DNA of 64,000 nt from NCBI GenBank assembly GCA_964019695.1, contig OZ026530.1, forward strand, positions 29,370,690 to 29,434,689, given 5' to 3'. The position numbers and the translations under genes were made by a program. Shown here piece after piece: positions 11,434-22,098 of the stretch; positions within the stretch are counted from its first letter, which is position 1; each line of letters begins with the position of its first letter. The notes under the pieces are model-generated. The model was not told where the DNA came from and ran no database searches. It saw only the letters and a list, made by a program, of their open reading frames with translations. Origin of the DNA: Loripinus fragilis (Eukaryota > Mollusca > Bivalvia > Lucinida > Lucinidae).

Positions 11434-11850
11434 CACACTGGTAAATGTATACGTCGATTTGGTGGTATTTACACGTATTGCCGGTACTTCATAGACCGGA
11501 AGTGGTAGATATTGGTGTTAATACAAAATAGAAACACATGCCATATACCTAAAGGACTATAGAATAAGATCATTTTTAAGTATTAGGATTGCACATGGCA
11601 ATTAATGTAAGCATTTAGGAATAGATCCGAGTACCGATCTGGATGATCGGTACTTGAATCTATTCCTAAATGCTTACATAAATCGCCATGCACATACTGA
11701 ATTCTTAAAAATGATCTAATTCTATAGTCCTTTAGGCATATGGCATGTTTTTCTATATAGTATTAAGATCAATATCTACCACTTTCGGTCTATGAACTAC
11801 CGGCAATACGCGTAAATACCACCAAATCGACGTATACATTTACCAGTGTG
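11434..11850. mobile_element. 417-bp hairpin element with 5-bp target duplication
   Basis: Arms of about 205 bp starting CACACTGGTAAATGTATACG pair almost end to end around a centre near 11642; by eye the arms are roughly 90 percent identical. ATAAT stands directly outside both ends (11429-11433 and 11851-11855), consistent with a 5-bp target duplication. It has no coding content. The right copy of the duplication contains the first bases of the ATG that opens the adjoining zinc-finger-type frame at 11854, so the insertion abuts that sequence. Confidence 0.8.
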
Positions 11851-11853
11851 ATA

Positions 11854-12331
11854 ATGGAAATGAAAATAGCTGAGAAAGGAGATGTCTGTGAAGTACGTCC
11901 GGAAGAAGGCCACACTGACGATCTTGTAAAACATCATTTCACCCTTAATGGAACACATGGCTGTTCATACCAAAGAAAAGCCATACATATGTGGTGCGTG
12001 TGGTAAAAAATTTTCTCTGTCGACAAACTTGAAGAGACATATGTTAATTCATACTGATGAAAAGGCCAATGCATGTGATAAATGTGGTAAACGTTTTACC
12101 CAGTTAGCACACTTGAAGAGACATATGATTGTTCATTCTGGGGAGAAGCCGTATACCTGTGATAAGTGTGGTAAAAAAGTTTCTCGGCTAGAGTACTTGA
12201 GGAAACATAAATTGATTCATTGCCGAAGTAATAAGACATTTCATGCCCAAACCGTTTCCCCCCTGGTCGTTTCCCCCCTAGTCGTTTTGCCACTATTTTC
12301 AACCCTGGTCGTTTCGCCCCCCATACCATAG
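11854..12331 (+). pseudogene. C2H2 zinc-finger ORF, frameshifted and truncated
   Basis: From 11948 a 127-codon frame encodes one half finger (HMAVH) and three C2H2 fingers: CGACGKKF...HMLIH, CDKCGKRF...HMIVH and CDKCGKKV...HKLIH, joined by TKEKPY, TDEKANA and SGEKPY linkers of the TGEKP type. Such tandem fingers normally bind DNA in the nucleus. A second frame starting at 11854 (MEMKIAEKGDV..., stop at 12004-12006) runs into it one base out of register, and the finger frame has a stop just upstream, so the first finger has lost its cysteines. After the third finger the frame runs into a minisatellite encoding VSPLVV repeats. It could be an exon of a real gene missing its start, but a hairpin element on one side and repeat on the other favour a broken copy. 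Confidence 0.6.
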
Positions 12332-12350
12332 TCGTTTCGCCCCATATATT
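12240..12350. repeat. GTCGTTTCSCCCC minisatellite
   Basis: Four or more imperfect copies of 'ctggtcgtttcccccc' and related forms. An inverted-strand relative ('gaaacgaccaggg.gg') occurs at 15500-15605. It supplies the false C-terminal tail of the zinc-finger frame. Confidence 0.6.
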
Positions 12351-12429
12351 TTTTAATTATTTATTTGTCATAGATAGCTTGGTGGGTGGATGGATGGAGG
12401 GACAGATGGACATGCAGACTGGATGAATG

Positions 12430-12919
12430 CAGGGCTTACCCTGGCTCAGAATTTGTTGTAGCCAACACTTTTGCCAAATGGAAAAAGTTGGAGCCAAATG
12501 AAATTGAATTTAGCCAAGGTTTTAGCCAGAAAGTAGTATCAAGAAGTTGTTCTGTATTTAACTCTTTACCCACTAGCGGCGAATTTTGTCATATGCTGAT
12601 AACCTTTGCAAACAGTTTGGACCCAGATCAGGCCCGACAAAAGTAGGGCCTGATCTGGATCCAAACTGTTTGACACTCTGATGGTACTGAAAAAAAAATC
12701 CAGCATTCAAAGAGATTAGTATGGCACAATAATATAAAGTGTGAAGGAATAATTAAAGTAATATTGGATAATCCAAAAACTGATCAAAATACACTTTTTC
12801 GCAGATATATAATTTTTGAACCACCTAAAGTGTAATTTTAGCCAATGACTTATATTTGTAGCCACTCTACATTTTTCGTAGCAAAATGGCTACAATGGCT
12901 AATGGCAAGGTGAGCCCTG
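12430..12919. mobile_element. CAGGGCTYACC element, 5-bp target duplication
   Basis: The left end CAGGGCTTACC and right end GGTGAGCCCTG are inverted, and GAATG is directly repeated outside (12425-12429 and 12920-12924). The body repeats 'gtagcca' or 'ttagcca' phrases. A hairpin MITE with 'gtttggacccagatcaggcc' sits inside at about 12605-12672. The hAT-type CAGGG start with a 5-bp duplication matches the elements at 22099, 36604 and 62489. Confidence 0.7.
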
Positions 12920-12992
12920 GAATGGGCGGGGACAGTTGATTATTGACATCAGTTACAGGAGTTCAGGCTTGGGGTTCGGCATTTTCACTGCC

Positions 12993-13385
12993 CAGGGTTC
13001 GCACAGGCTTGAAAAGTACTTGAATTTAGAGGGCTTTCTTGAAAAGTCCTTGAAAATTAAATATGCCTTGAAAACTACTGGAAAATCACCCAAAAATGTC
13101 CTTGAACTCTACTATTTTCTGTAGGACTTAGCACTATTGATAGAGACCTAAATCAGTATAAATTGTAGTGCCTTTATTTGGTGCAGCATATGCTGCACCA
13201 AATATAGGCGCAACAATTTTGTACTTATTTTCCAGTACTAAAGTCTACATTATCTCAGTCTAGCATTTCTGAAGAAGAATTTTAACACTTAGATCAGTAT
13301 TTTTCATTAACATTAAGCCCTTGAAAACTGTTGGAAAGGCTCTTAGAAGTCTTTGAAAAGTCCTTGAATTTTAGGCATACTTGCC
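12993..13385 (+). mobile_element. CAGGGTTCGCACAGGCTTG element, copy 1
   Basis: Starts CAGGGTTCGCACAGGCTTGA and repeats 'cttgaaaagtccttgaa' phrases. A central palindrome 'tttggtgcagca.atgctgcaccaaat' (13177-13204) is shared with the inverted copy at 45939-46266. The right end is diverged and no duplication was found. Confidence 0.6.
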
Positions 13386-13764
13386 TGCTACCTTTCCAGA
13401 TGTTACAAACATTGCAGGCCCAGGCCAGGTGTTGTATCATCCGGCATCTGGTCTGACTCTAAAATGTTCAGAGATTTTGTAAAATTGATAAAATAATGTT
13501 TTCATACAGTGAGAAGCAAGGTCAAGCACCCAGACATGGGGAGTCAGCCTCGGTATACATATCTCACAACTCACAAAAGGTGATAATGATAATAATGATT
13601 TTTATTTTTACTTGCAGTAATGGGAGCTATGTCAATTGGGGTTATATGCTTAGGTTTTGATTTTAACAAGAAGTTATTTATTTTCATGCATTAATCATTA
13701 AAAAAAATGTCAAAGCAAAAATGTATACAAGATGTAGACTGGCCCAACCTAAACATTGTTGTGG

Positions 13765-13900
13765 GTACTAAAAAGATACTAAAAAGAGCCATTTCATTGG
13801 AACGGTTCTTTTGAGCACCCAAAACACATGTTTAAATTGATGGGTAAAAATATTGTTAGTTTTATTCTCCAAAAGTTTCTATCTCTAGATCTATGATGTT
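13765..13900. repeat. ACATATGTTT hairpin MITE, copy
   Basis: Reads 'gtgggtactaaaaagatac..aagagccatttcattggaacggttcttttgagcacccaaaacacatgttta'. One arm is degraded. Confidence 0.55.
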
Positions 13901-14004
13901 TTGTTTAATATAAGTGCTCTTAACCCATGTATAATTAAATGAAAATTGTGCTTGTTAGTAAATTTTTCCCCGTATTTCTGGAACATCCCTCTTAAGCCTA
14001 GCAT

Positions 14005-14100
14005 CCTTTATGTGGGACATAGGCAATCAGTGCAGACACAGATCAGACGCCACAGAATGTGGCGTCTGATCAGGGTCTCCACTATTTGCTTATAGAATGT
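14005..14100. repeat. CAGATCAGAC hairpin MITE, copy
   Basis: 'cagtgcagacacagatcag' with centre 'cgccacagaatgtggcg' and the returning arm 'tctgatcagggtctccac'. This small hairpin is the most frequent structure in the window, with more than twenty copies. Confidence 0.6.
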
Positions 14101-14689
14101 TCTATTAAGATTTGAATAAAAATGAAAAATACCACCCAACAACCCTTAAAAAAGAAATAGACCGGTCCATTTGATAAGGGTAGGCAAGTCCATTTGGCTT
14201 AAATGGGTTTAATTTATAATCAATAAGGCCTCAAAGACTAAGATCTGGGTAGCATGTGAAAAATGAGCCTACATGTGAGAAAACACTATGTTGCTGGATG
14301 CGAAAAACAAAGGCCGAAAACAGCCTCGCTTCGGCTCAATCTGATCAGCACCTCCTTTGTTCGCTCTCTGCAAAATTCAAAAGCTAAAATTGTGTGATGC
14401 CTAATTTCACTATTTGACTAGCCCCTGTAGCTTGGCATGCTGGCTTGAGCTTGACCTGATAAAGTACCACTGAGTCATATTATTCATTTAAGTTTATATA
14501 TTAAACTTAGCTAAGATAGTCTATTTCTTTAGAAAAAATAAACAGAAAATGCTAAATTTTACTTTCTTTAACATGTTTTATTTGCTTAATTTTACATGAT
14601 AAAAACCACGCAGTTAGAAACATGCACTGGAATTCAAACTTGATATTTTCTCTTGGTACTGGCTCGCTCAAATTGGAACATTGTGTCTC

Positions 14690-15052
14690 AGGGCCTTTTC
14701 TCCCTATCACCAGAGGCCGAATATAGGCCCCATTCCCAATCCAAAATATCCTCCATTTTTCCCAATTTCCAAAAAAAATCCCAATCTGAAGCTCAAAAAA
14801 AGAATCTTACGAGGGAGCGAACTCAATTGAAAAATAGCCGCATAATTGCTCTCTGAGCAGAACTGTAACTTTGACATTTGTGATAGTAATAAGATATAAT
14901 ACATTGATTTAACATGCACATGGTTTAGTGGGATTTTTTTACTGTTTAACAGTTTACACATCTAAAAAATTCCCAAAATAACCCAAAATGCCGCATATTT
15001 TTCCCAATTCAAGCCAGGGGCCTTTACACCCAAAATAGCTGGAAAAGGCCCT
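14690..15052. mobile_element. AGGGCCTTTTC element, 7-bp direct repeat
   Basis: Inverted ends AGGGCCTTTTC and GGAAAAGGCCCT, with GTGTCTC outside both (14683-14689 and 15053-15059). The body has 'ttcccaattt' and 'tttttcccaattc' phrases near each end. If the first base is counted as C, the duplication is 5 bp (TGTCT), so the superfamily is not settled. Confidence 0.65.
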
Positions 15053-15499
15053 GTGTCTCCATGCAGTTTCGACTTACTCTCCCCAGATCCATTGCAGCTC
15101 ATATACCTAAAGTAGGGACCTAGAGGAGGACGTACCTCTAGTTCAACTAGATTGTTGTACATGCAAGTTTCAAGAGTTAGAGTAACTCAACTACCAAAAC
15201 ATTATGCAATGGCATAGCCAGAACGCTGAAAAAGTTACACACATCAAAGGGAGACTACTGGATCAAGCAATGATTCTCTTCAATTGCGTCCCTTTTCAAA
15301 AAGGAAAGAATTCGCAATTACTATTTTTATTACGCACATGCCTAACCTGGATAATGGGTGTTACGCCAATGTTATGAACTGAAGCACATTTAAAATATGC
15401 TTTAATTCTATTGCTAGCTGCGATTTTTGCCGTTTGCAAACAGATTCGACCCAGATTAGGCACAAGAGAACTTCTTATATATACAAGGGCAAATCGACT

Positions 15500-15605
15500 A
15501 TTTGGGCCAAATGACTAGTGGGGGTGAAACGACCAGGGAGGAAACCGCCAGGGGAGGAACGTCTTGAGGGAGAAACAAATAGGGGAGGATAATCAGGATA
15601 TGGTT
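15500..15605. repeat. GAAACGACCAGGG minisatellite
   Basis: Degenerate repeats 'gtgaaacgaccagggagg', 'aaaccgccaggggaggaac' and 'gagaaacaaataggggagg'. Inverted relative of 12240-12350. Confidence 0.5.
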
Positions 15606-15822
15606 TGAGGGGAAACATCCCGGATTCTTCAGAAAAGATGAGAGCGACATATTCTACTACATTTTGTTTTGACCTTGTTATTTGAAAGACTTACTATCTT
15701 ACTCATTCATACTATATATGTACCTACCTATTGACAATATTCCTTGGAAAATCAGACCACTGACCTATATAAGAGTGACTGGAAACTCCATTTTTCAGCC
15801 AGACAGGTATGTCGGGGCATGT

Positions 15823-15880
15823 GTCACGTGACTTACACCTGGTGCACCATTCATCTTATACACAATATGGCGACGCAGCC
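15823..15880 (+). promoter_or_regulatory. GTCACGTGAC box next to a candidate start exon
   Basis: A perfect palindromic E-box GTCACGTGAC (15823-15832) lies 34 bp upstream of ATGGCGACGCAGCC (ATG at 15867) followed by GTGAGA, a good donor. GTCACGTGAC is the core recognised by MiT/TFE and USF factors in animals. No continuation exon was found, so the link to a gene is speculative. Confidence 0.2.
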
Positions 15881-16199
15881 GTGAGAAACTTCTGAATTTA
15901 TATCAACATTAAAGCGCGTACTTCGTCGTCAATATCGCTCATTGCTACATTTAGGTAATAGCAATCGAAATAAGATATATGAAATATTTACAAATGACAT
16001 GTTTCTGCAATACTTATTTTTTTTTCTTTTTCTTGTTGTTTGTTCTCATATGGTGTCAGTCTGGTGAAATCGTGGTTGGTCAGACAGATTTGTTCCAGTC
16101 CACCAGACTGGCTGTCCTGTAAAGTCTGGGAAACTTTCGTAAACTCTGGAATAGGTCAGCCTTTAAACATGTTTAAGCCCTCCAGTACACTAGTTGCCA

Positions 16200-16290
16200 G
16201 CCAAAAAAGTATAAACAATCAGTGCAGACCCAGATCTGACTGCTTCTGAAGAAGCAGTCTGATCAGGGTCGGCCCTGTTTGCTATTATGA
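16200..16290. repeat. CAGATCTGACTGCTTC hairpin MITE, copy
   Basis: 'cagtgcagacccagatctg', centre 'actgcttctgaagaagcagt', then 'ctgatcagggtcggccctg'. Confidence 0.65.
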
Positions 16291-16384
16291 CAAGTATTTT
16301 GTGAATTCCATCCCTGATAACCCATATTTTCTTTGAAAACAGAAATTGAAAAGTGTTAAAATTTTCTGATAATTTTATGTATCT

Positions 16385-16620
16385 TGATGCAAGAAAACCT
16401 GTCGAGGGTTTGCAAACATCAAAGGCGCAGACCAGTCTGTGCATATGTGCAGTGTGATCAGCTCCCTTGTTATTCGCTAATTGGAAAGGGTCATAATTTA
16501 TGTTAACTTGCTACAGGTGAAATTTCAATTTTCTAGCTAGTCTCAGTAGCTGAGGAGACTGATTTGAACTGCTATGTCGGAAACCCCGAAGACAGGTTTT
16601 CTCGTGGGTAGGCACAAATG
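16385..16620. repeat. GCGCAGACCAG / gacaggttttct repeat
   Basis: Contains 'tcaaaggcgcagaccagtctg', 'gtgaaatttcaattttcta', 'tcagtagctgaggagactg' and 'gaagacaggttttctcgtg'. The same blocks recur at 18345-18570, 24739-24890 and 27808-28035. Confidence 0.55.
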
Positions 16621-16794
16621 ATCCATGACATTTAACAATCACAACAGCTTTCGGAGTTTCCTAAGGTGAAGTAAAACATTCACAACTCAAACTCATTCAA
16701 TAGTCATAAATTTATTGGAGTTTCTTAACAATGATCACTTTAATATACATTATAAGGTGTGAATTTGATTGCAACAAACATGAACATGCACAGG

Positions 16795-16990
16795 TTTAGA
16801 TAAACAAAAATTTTCAGCGTAAAATTGTTAATATTTTCTTGCCCATCACTTTTAACATATGTTTTGGGTGCTCAAAAGAACCGTCTCATTGAGACGGTTC
16901 TTTTGAGTACCCACAACATATGTTTTGGTTGAGAAATAAGAAAATTAATTTTCGTTACACACTCTTAACTAAAGTCCTGACATGTGACAT
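16795..16990. repeat. ACATATGTTT hairpin MITE, well-preserved copy
   Basis: Left part 'aaaaattttcagcgtaaaatt', central palindrome 'gggtgctcaaaagaaccgtctcat' split as two arms meeting at the TCATTGAGA centre, then 'gttgagaaataagaaaatta' and 'cactcttaactaaag'. This copy and 51820-52015 define the family. Confidence 0.65.
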
Positions 16991-17556
16991 GTAAAACTAA
17001 ATAAAACATTTGTCACAACACTTAGAGGAGCTCAGTAGATCTGTGGGCGCTTACTGTAAATTTGAAAAGTTTTTCCAGGCTTTTACCTTCGCCAAACTTC
17101 CCATATGCAAAGTTTCATGAAAATAAAAAACGTCTGTTATCTCTCATTTACTGGTATGGGTAAATCATGTTCTTGTCCTGAGTTTTAACGTTGCAAATTT
17201 GTCTTTACAATGCTATTTGCAAAAATAAATCTCGCAAGAACACGCCAAAGACGGACAAAACTACCATGCATATTAATTAGGGCCCATCTGAGTCCAAACA
17301 TGCCAAATAAGACCCAACTGTACCATAACCAATCTGGGTAAGTTTGTGCCAAAGAATGCCCAATGAAACTTTAATTACATTTACTACTAAAAATAACTGA
17401 AATTAAAAGGACTTAAATATATGAAACAATTTGGTGGCAAGACTTTTATTTCAACATGTAAAATGCATCCTTGTAAAAATATGATTAAAAGCAATACAGA
17501 TATACATTTATTGCACACATTCAGTTGAGGGTCATGACTAGTTTTATAGTAAATTA

Positions 17557-17751
17557 CTGTAAAACCTGTGTAAAAAGGCCGCTCTCAAAAAGACCGAAAA
17601 TTGGTTTTCAAGACCAATGCAGGTCAAAAGTATTACAGAATGCTCCAAGGGGAGCATTCTGCAATACTTTCGACCTTCATTAAGCTACCATTTTCCATTA
17701 CGACCTTTGTGTTGTCTATTTTAAAGTGGCCGCTTAAGACAGGTTTTTCCG
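17557..17751. mobile_element. Mariner/pogo-type MITE (CWGTAAAACCTG), copy 1
   Basis: Ends CTGTAAAACCTGTG and its diverged inverse at the right, with TA outside on both sides (17555-17556 and 17752-17753). It contains the palindrome 'cagaatgctccaaggggagc'. TA duplication and CAGT-like ends fit Tc1/mariner MITEs. Confidence 0.65.
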
Positions 17752-17847
17752 TATGATTACAAGCAATACAGGTGTACATTTATTGCACACATTAAGTTCA
17801 GGGTCATGACTAGTTTTATAGTATATTATATGAAAAGGATTATTTTT

Positions 17848-18045
17848 TGTTTGTTTAGATGCTTTACATCCCAGTCAACTATGTATCAGTCCTGTTTGGA
17901 CATTTTCCTGTCTTCCTGGGTTGAAGCAGTTCTTAGCAGCGGACAAAGTGTCTTGCTCAAGGACACAGCACAGTGACTACTGTGAGGCTGAACCCTTCCA
18001 TCCCCAGTCTAACGCTCTACCAACTTGGTGATTGTGCTCCACAAT
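17848..18045 (-). mobile_element. tRNA-derived SINE, family 1
   Basis: In minus orientation: a diverged tRNA-like head, then the core 'tgtccttgagcaagacactttg' (split phrase), 'cccaggaagaca' and a tail toward 'aaacaaac'. This copy is diverged, especially in the B box. Better copies are at 44702 and 52845. Confidence 0.6.
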
Positions 18046-18344
18046 AAGAATGAAACTGACAACAGGCCCTGAGGTTAGGAAACATTTTTCATATTCAACT
18101 CAACTGAGCATGAATTTAAAAAAAACCTCATAAATTAAAGACGTTTCTTGCTTTCAAACTCTCAACTGTTTGCCATTTTAACATTTATGAGCATGATAAA
18201 TTGCATACTCAGTTGAGATGAGTATGAAAAAGTTTTTCTAACTTTGGGACCAGTTTTCTTGACAAAAATTCTTTGGAGGAAAATCTCGACTACATTGTAG
18301 TGAAAGTTCAATATTTCCTAAATCCTGAACTGTAGCAATTCAAA

Positions 18345-18570
18345 TATGGGCCTCGCCGTGAGAGAACCTGTCTTCGAGGTTTCCGACAAAGCTAGTTTCA
18401 AAACAGTCTCCTCAGCTACAGAGACTTACTAGAAAATTGAAATTTCACCTGTGGCAAGTTTACATATGATACTTTTCAAAAAATGAATAACAAAGGCGCT
18501 AATCAGACTGTGCAGGCTGGTCTGCTCCTGTGTGGTTCGCAAACCCTCAAAGACAGGTTTTCTCGCCTCG
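18345..18570. repeat. gacaggttttct repeat, copy
   Basis: Shares 'gagaacctgtcttcgaggtttc', 'gaaatttcacctgtggcaag', 'aacaaaggcgctaatcagactg' and 'gacaggttttctcgcc' with 16385-16620 in a different arm order. Confidence 0.55.
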
Positions 18571-19097
18571 AGACCCATATTATAACTTGCAGTTTGCCCA
18601 AATTGGTAAATAATTTCAAGTGAAAATGGGTAATTGCGTTTAGATAATCTCAAAATTAGTTAGGAAAGCTATTATAATCTGCCTTATTCAGGTTTCTTAA
18701 GAAATTCAGCCTCAAGATCCAGGTTTAAGGATAATTCTAAAAGCGTTTATTATATACCTATAATTGATACAACGTTTGAACTGTCTGTTCTTTTTGTCCA
18801 TCTGATACAGAAAGCCGGCTCAACTAACTGAGGTTTTCTGAATCCGTATCACTATCCTTTAAAATGAGGCTAGCGTCGGTTACCTGTTTTATTTCAAGTA
18901 TGGAACCAGAGACGGAAAACATAATGAGGTAACATCAAGAAATGAAACGTAATGGCAAACGTTCCCGAATTTTTTCTCGATTAAAGACCAAAACAATTTA
19001 TAATAATGTGTATTTATCAATGTAGTATTAACATACAATGTAGATAGTGCATCAATGCAGCCTAATCTCTTCGTTGTTTGCTTATAACAATATCATG

Positions 19098-19300
19098 TTT
19101 TTTGTTTTTGTTTGATTCTTTACGTCCCATTAAACAAAATTCCATTCATGTCAGGATGGGTCTTCCATGGATGAACCAGTACCAAGCAACAGATAAGGTG
19201 TTTTGCTCCAAGGTAGTGACTCTGCCGGCAGTGAGGCTTGAACCAGCAACCCTTTGATTTCCTGTCTAACACTCTACCGGGCCACTAAGGCTCTGCATCG
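19098..19300 (-). mobile_element. tRNA-derived SINE, family 1
   Basis: Head at the right ('gccactaaggctctg'; B-box 'gaggcttgaaccagcaa' on plus) and tail 'gtttttgtttgattcttta' at the left. Diverged copy. Confidence 0.6.
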
Positions 19301-19434
19301 GGTTTTCCTGTGACTAAAAAGTTAATTGCACATATTGATATAAAGCTTTCACTCATGACTAGATTAAAACTAAAATTTCACAAAAAAGTGAATTTGATTG
19401 CTGGTTTGTGAACAGTTCTTCGCAAACACCAGAA

Positions 19435-19735
19435 GACATGGATGATGTTTGTTTGGTTTGATTTTGTTTGAAACGTCCCAGTCAACAGCAATGGTCATGC
19501 TGGGACGGTCGTTTTACCTAACCACACATTTTTCCTGGGCATGTCCGACTTAGCGGTTTACCAGTAGATCTACTTCGTGCACATACTTTCCCTTGTAACT
19601 GACAACAGCCCTTCATAAATCAGCGGAAGGGAGGAGAATGACCGTAGAAGTTATTTTATGATCAATCTCTATAAAAGTATGGGACCAGGCAAGGATCAAA
19701 CTCGCCATGCCTGACATGGATGAAGTATAATGTTT
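19435..19735 (-). mobile_element. tRNA-derived SINE, family 2
   Basis: Shares 'cagcaatggtcatg.tgggacggtc', 'aaccacacatttttc.tgg', 'cttgtaactgacaacagccc' and 'gtatgggaccagg' with 40315-40620. In minus orientation the B-box-like 'gagtttgatcctt' follows the head. The tail is T/G-rich ('gtttggtttgattttgttt'). Confidence 0.6.
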
Positions 19736-19859
19736 CCCCTAAATAGACAAAATAAATATTTCTTAACAAATTACTATAAATGTTCTAAAATTTCTATAAC
19801 TTTTCACTTTCTTTTCACAAATATAGATGTTTTTCAGGACTGGAATTAATAAAATGATC

Positions 19860-19950
19860 GTCAGAATAGCAAACAAGGAAGACCCTTATCAGACTGCTTC
19901 TTCAGAAGCAGCCTGATCTGGGTCTGCACTGTTTGTCTTGTTTTTTTTTG
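19860..19950. repeat. CAGACTGCTTC hairpin MITE, copy
   Basis: 'gcaaacaaggaagacccttatcag' pairs with 'ctgatctgggtctgcactgtttg' around 'actgcttcttcagaagcagc'. Confidence 0.65.
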
Positions 19951-20169
19951 CAGGAAACTAGTTTTTAAAAACTATCTATTAAAACAAATGTTTTGTGTTT
20001 GACAGGAAAAATACTGATAATAATCATTTTTGGGGGATTACGTGTTCAAAATTTTAGAACATTTACCATATAGTACATAATGATTTGTATAATAAAATTT
20101 TCACACACAATTTGTTGAACACATTAAATTTTGTGTCATGACTAGATTTATAACAAAAAATCAGCTAGA

Positions 20170-20345
20170 AAAGGATGAAAAAAATTGCGTAAAATTGTAA
20201 ACCTTTTCGTATCCATCAGTTTACCTATGTTTATGGTGCTCATTGAGACAGTTCTTTTGGTGTTCTTTTGATACCCACAACATATATTTTGGTTGAAAAA
20301 TAAGATTTAGTTGTCAATTACAAAATCTTATCTTAAGGCCTGTAT
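20170..20345. repeat. ACATATGTTT hairpin MITE, copy
   Basis: 'aaaattgcgtaaaattgtaa', 'ggtgctcattgagacagttcttttgg', then a small duplication of the 'gttcttttg' unit and 'acccacaacatatattttgg'. Confidence 0.55.
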
Positions 20346-20454
20346 GGGGCTCATCACAATAAATCCCATCTTCTCCAACGAAGGTTTCGCGGTAGTTACC
20401 TTTCGACAAACCTTTCGCCCCACGATGTCAAAATCTATTATTAGGGTAGATTAA

Positions 20455-20560
20455 TCAACCAATCTTAATCTGGCGGTTCTTTTGAGCACCTAAAACATAT
20501 GTTTTAATTGTGAAATAAATAAATGAATGTAAATCAATAACACACTCATATCAGGAGGCC
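20455..20560. repeat. ACATATGTTT hairpin MITE, half copy
   Basis: Only the right half, from 'cggttcttttgagcacc' onward, is recognisable. Confidence 0.45.
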
Positions 20561-20564
20561 TGGC

Positions 20565-20705
20565 CTCAAGTTTATAAAACTTGAGTTCATTCTCAAACTC
20601 AAAATAAAGCGCAATGATTGGCTGTTTGCAGACAAGTGTCCGCAAGCAGCCAATCACTGCGCTTTATTCAGAGTTTGAGACTGTACTCAAGTCTATAACC
20701 TCGGC
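20565..20705. repeat. Palindromic MITE (CTTGAGT... )
   Basis: 'aacttgagttcattctcaaactc' and 'gagtttgagactgtactcaag' are inverted, and inside them 'aaagcgcaatgattggctg' pairs with 'cagccaatcactgcgcttt'. Confidence 0.65.
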
Positions 20706-21379
20706 GCCTGGTCTCGCAAATCAACATGTGTCTAATGACGTAATCGGAATAAACTCTACCTGTGAGGCCAAGAGTTAAAGATAGTGAATCGCAGCCATTG
20801 GTAGGACTATGCTTTAGGGTTAGGGATCAGGTAATGGCTGGGATCAGGTAACGGCTTAAACCAGTTTCCTCTGCTACAGAGACTAGCTAGGATATCAAAA
20901 TTTTGCAAATGACAATTTTACCAAATATACTTTTTAGAGAGCAAATAAGGAAGAGGCTGATCAGACTGCTCTTATGTGCAGGCTAGTCTGTCCCTTTGCA
21001 GTTCGCATGCAGCAATTAGACTTTAAGTCAGATTTTATCTTGCTGACACTCATATGGTTACAACCAATCTTTTCATAAGCTGACAATTAATTTTTAGTTT
21101 CTAACAATCCAATAAATCTCCTGAAACATAATTCACTATTATATGGGTGAAAGTTCAAAATTTAGAAAACCCTGAATTTTGATATTCAAATTTTAAAACT
21201 TGCAGGGTGGCTACAAAATGGATAATTAAAAGTTAAAATGATTAAATTTGTTTAAATAACCTAAAAACTAACCAAAGAAGCTATTATAATTTCCTTAATT
21301 CAGCATTTTGAGAAAACCCTGAATTCTGAAAACTTTCACCCATGCTATTATTTACATGATTGAAACTGAGAGATCAACA
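20706..21379. other. Mosaic of repeat fragments
   Basis: Fragments of the gacaggttttct and CAGATCAGAC families (20860-21010) and AT-rich filler. No gene seen. Confidence 0.35.
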
Positions 21380-21690
21380 TGTAAAATTTTTATTGTCATA
21401 AAATATGATTAAAATCAATACAGATATACATTTATTGCACATATACAGTTGGGGGTCATGACTAGTTTTATACAAATTTAACCTTTAATGTTCTCATATA
21501 CAATACAAAAAATTTTAGAGTAAAATTGTGAATATTGTCTTATCCATCCGTTTTAACATGTTTTAGTTGGTCAAAAGAATCTCTCATTGAGATGGTTCTT
21601 TTGAGTACCTACATGTACAACATATGTTTTCGGTTGAGAAATAAGAAAAAAAAAAATTTATAACTATGCACTCTTATCTAGAGGCTTGAG
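21380..21690. repeat. ACATATGTTT hairpin MITE with conserved left flank
   Basis: 'cagatatacatttattgcac' and 'gggtcatgactagttttat' precede the hairpin here and also appear at 17500-17550 and 17765-17825, so the repeat unit is longer than the hairpin. Confidence 0.55.
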
Positions 21691-21794
21691 TCTTTTACAA
21701 GTTCAAGAGTAGGATTCTCTACTTGAAATTAAATACATGATACCTCTGGTTAAATGCGTAACGGAAGTAGAGCTTTATAAATCCATCTCTAGGC

Positions 21795-21995
21795 TCAGGT
21801 TATGCTTGGTCTGATTTTTCACATCCCAGTCAACAATTTTTCAGTCATGTTGAGATGACTCTTCCTGGGTTGAACCAGTACTAAGCAGATGATAAAGTGT
21901 CTTGCTCAAGGACACAATGCAGTGCCTCTGCTGAGGCTCAAACCCGCATCCCCTCGATGACGAGTCAAGCACTGAGCCACTGCGCTCTTCTAGGC
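21795..21995 (-). mobile_element. tRNA-derived SINE, family 1
   Basis: Plus reading shows 'cccagtcaacaatttttcag', 'cttcctgggttgaaccagta', 'gtgtcttgctcaaggacaca', 'gaggctcaaacccgc' and 'cactgagccactgcgctctt'. On minus these are the tRNA-like head with A-box and B-box, the core and the tail. Confidence 0.7.
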
Positions 21996-22098
21996 TCAGG
22001 TACAGAATAATAGCAAAGCATACAAATCTGCACCACAAGTTTGGGATAGATTCAGCATGATTCAGGGGAAGGAACTCTAAAGTGTGATAAATGCATAC

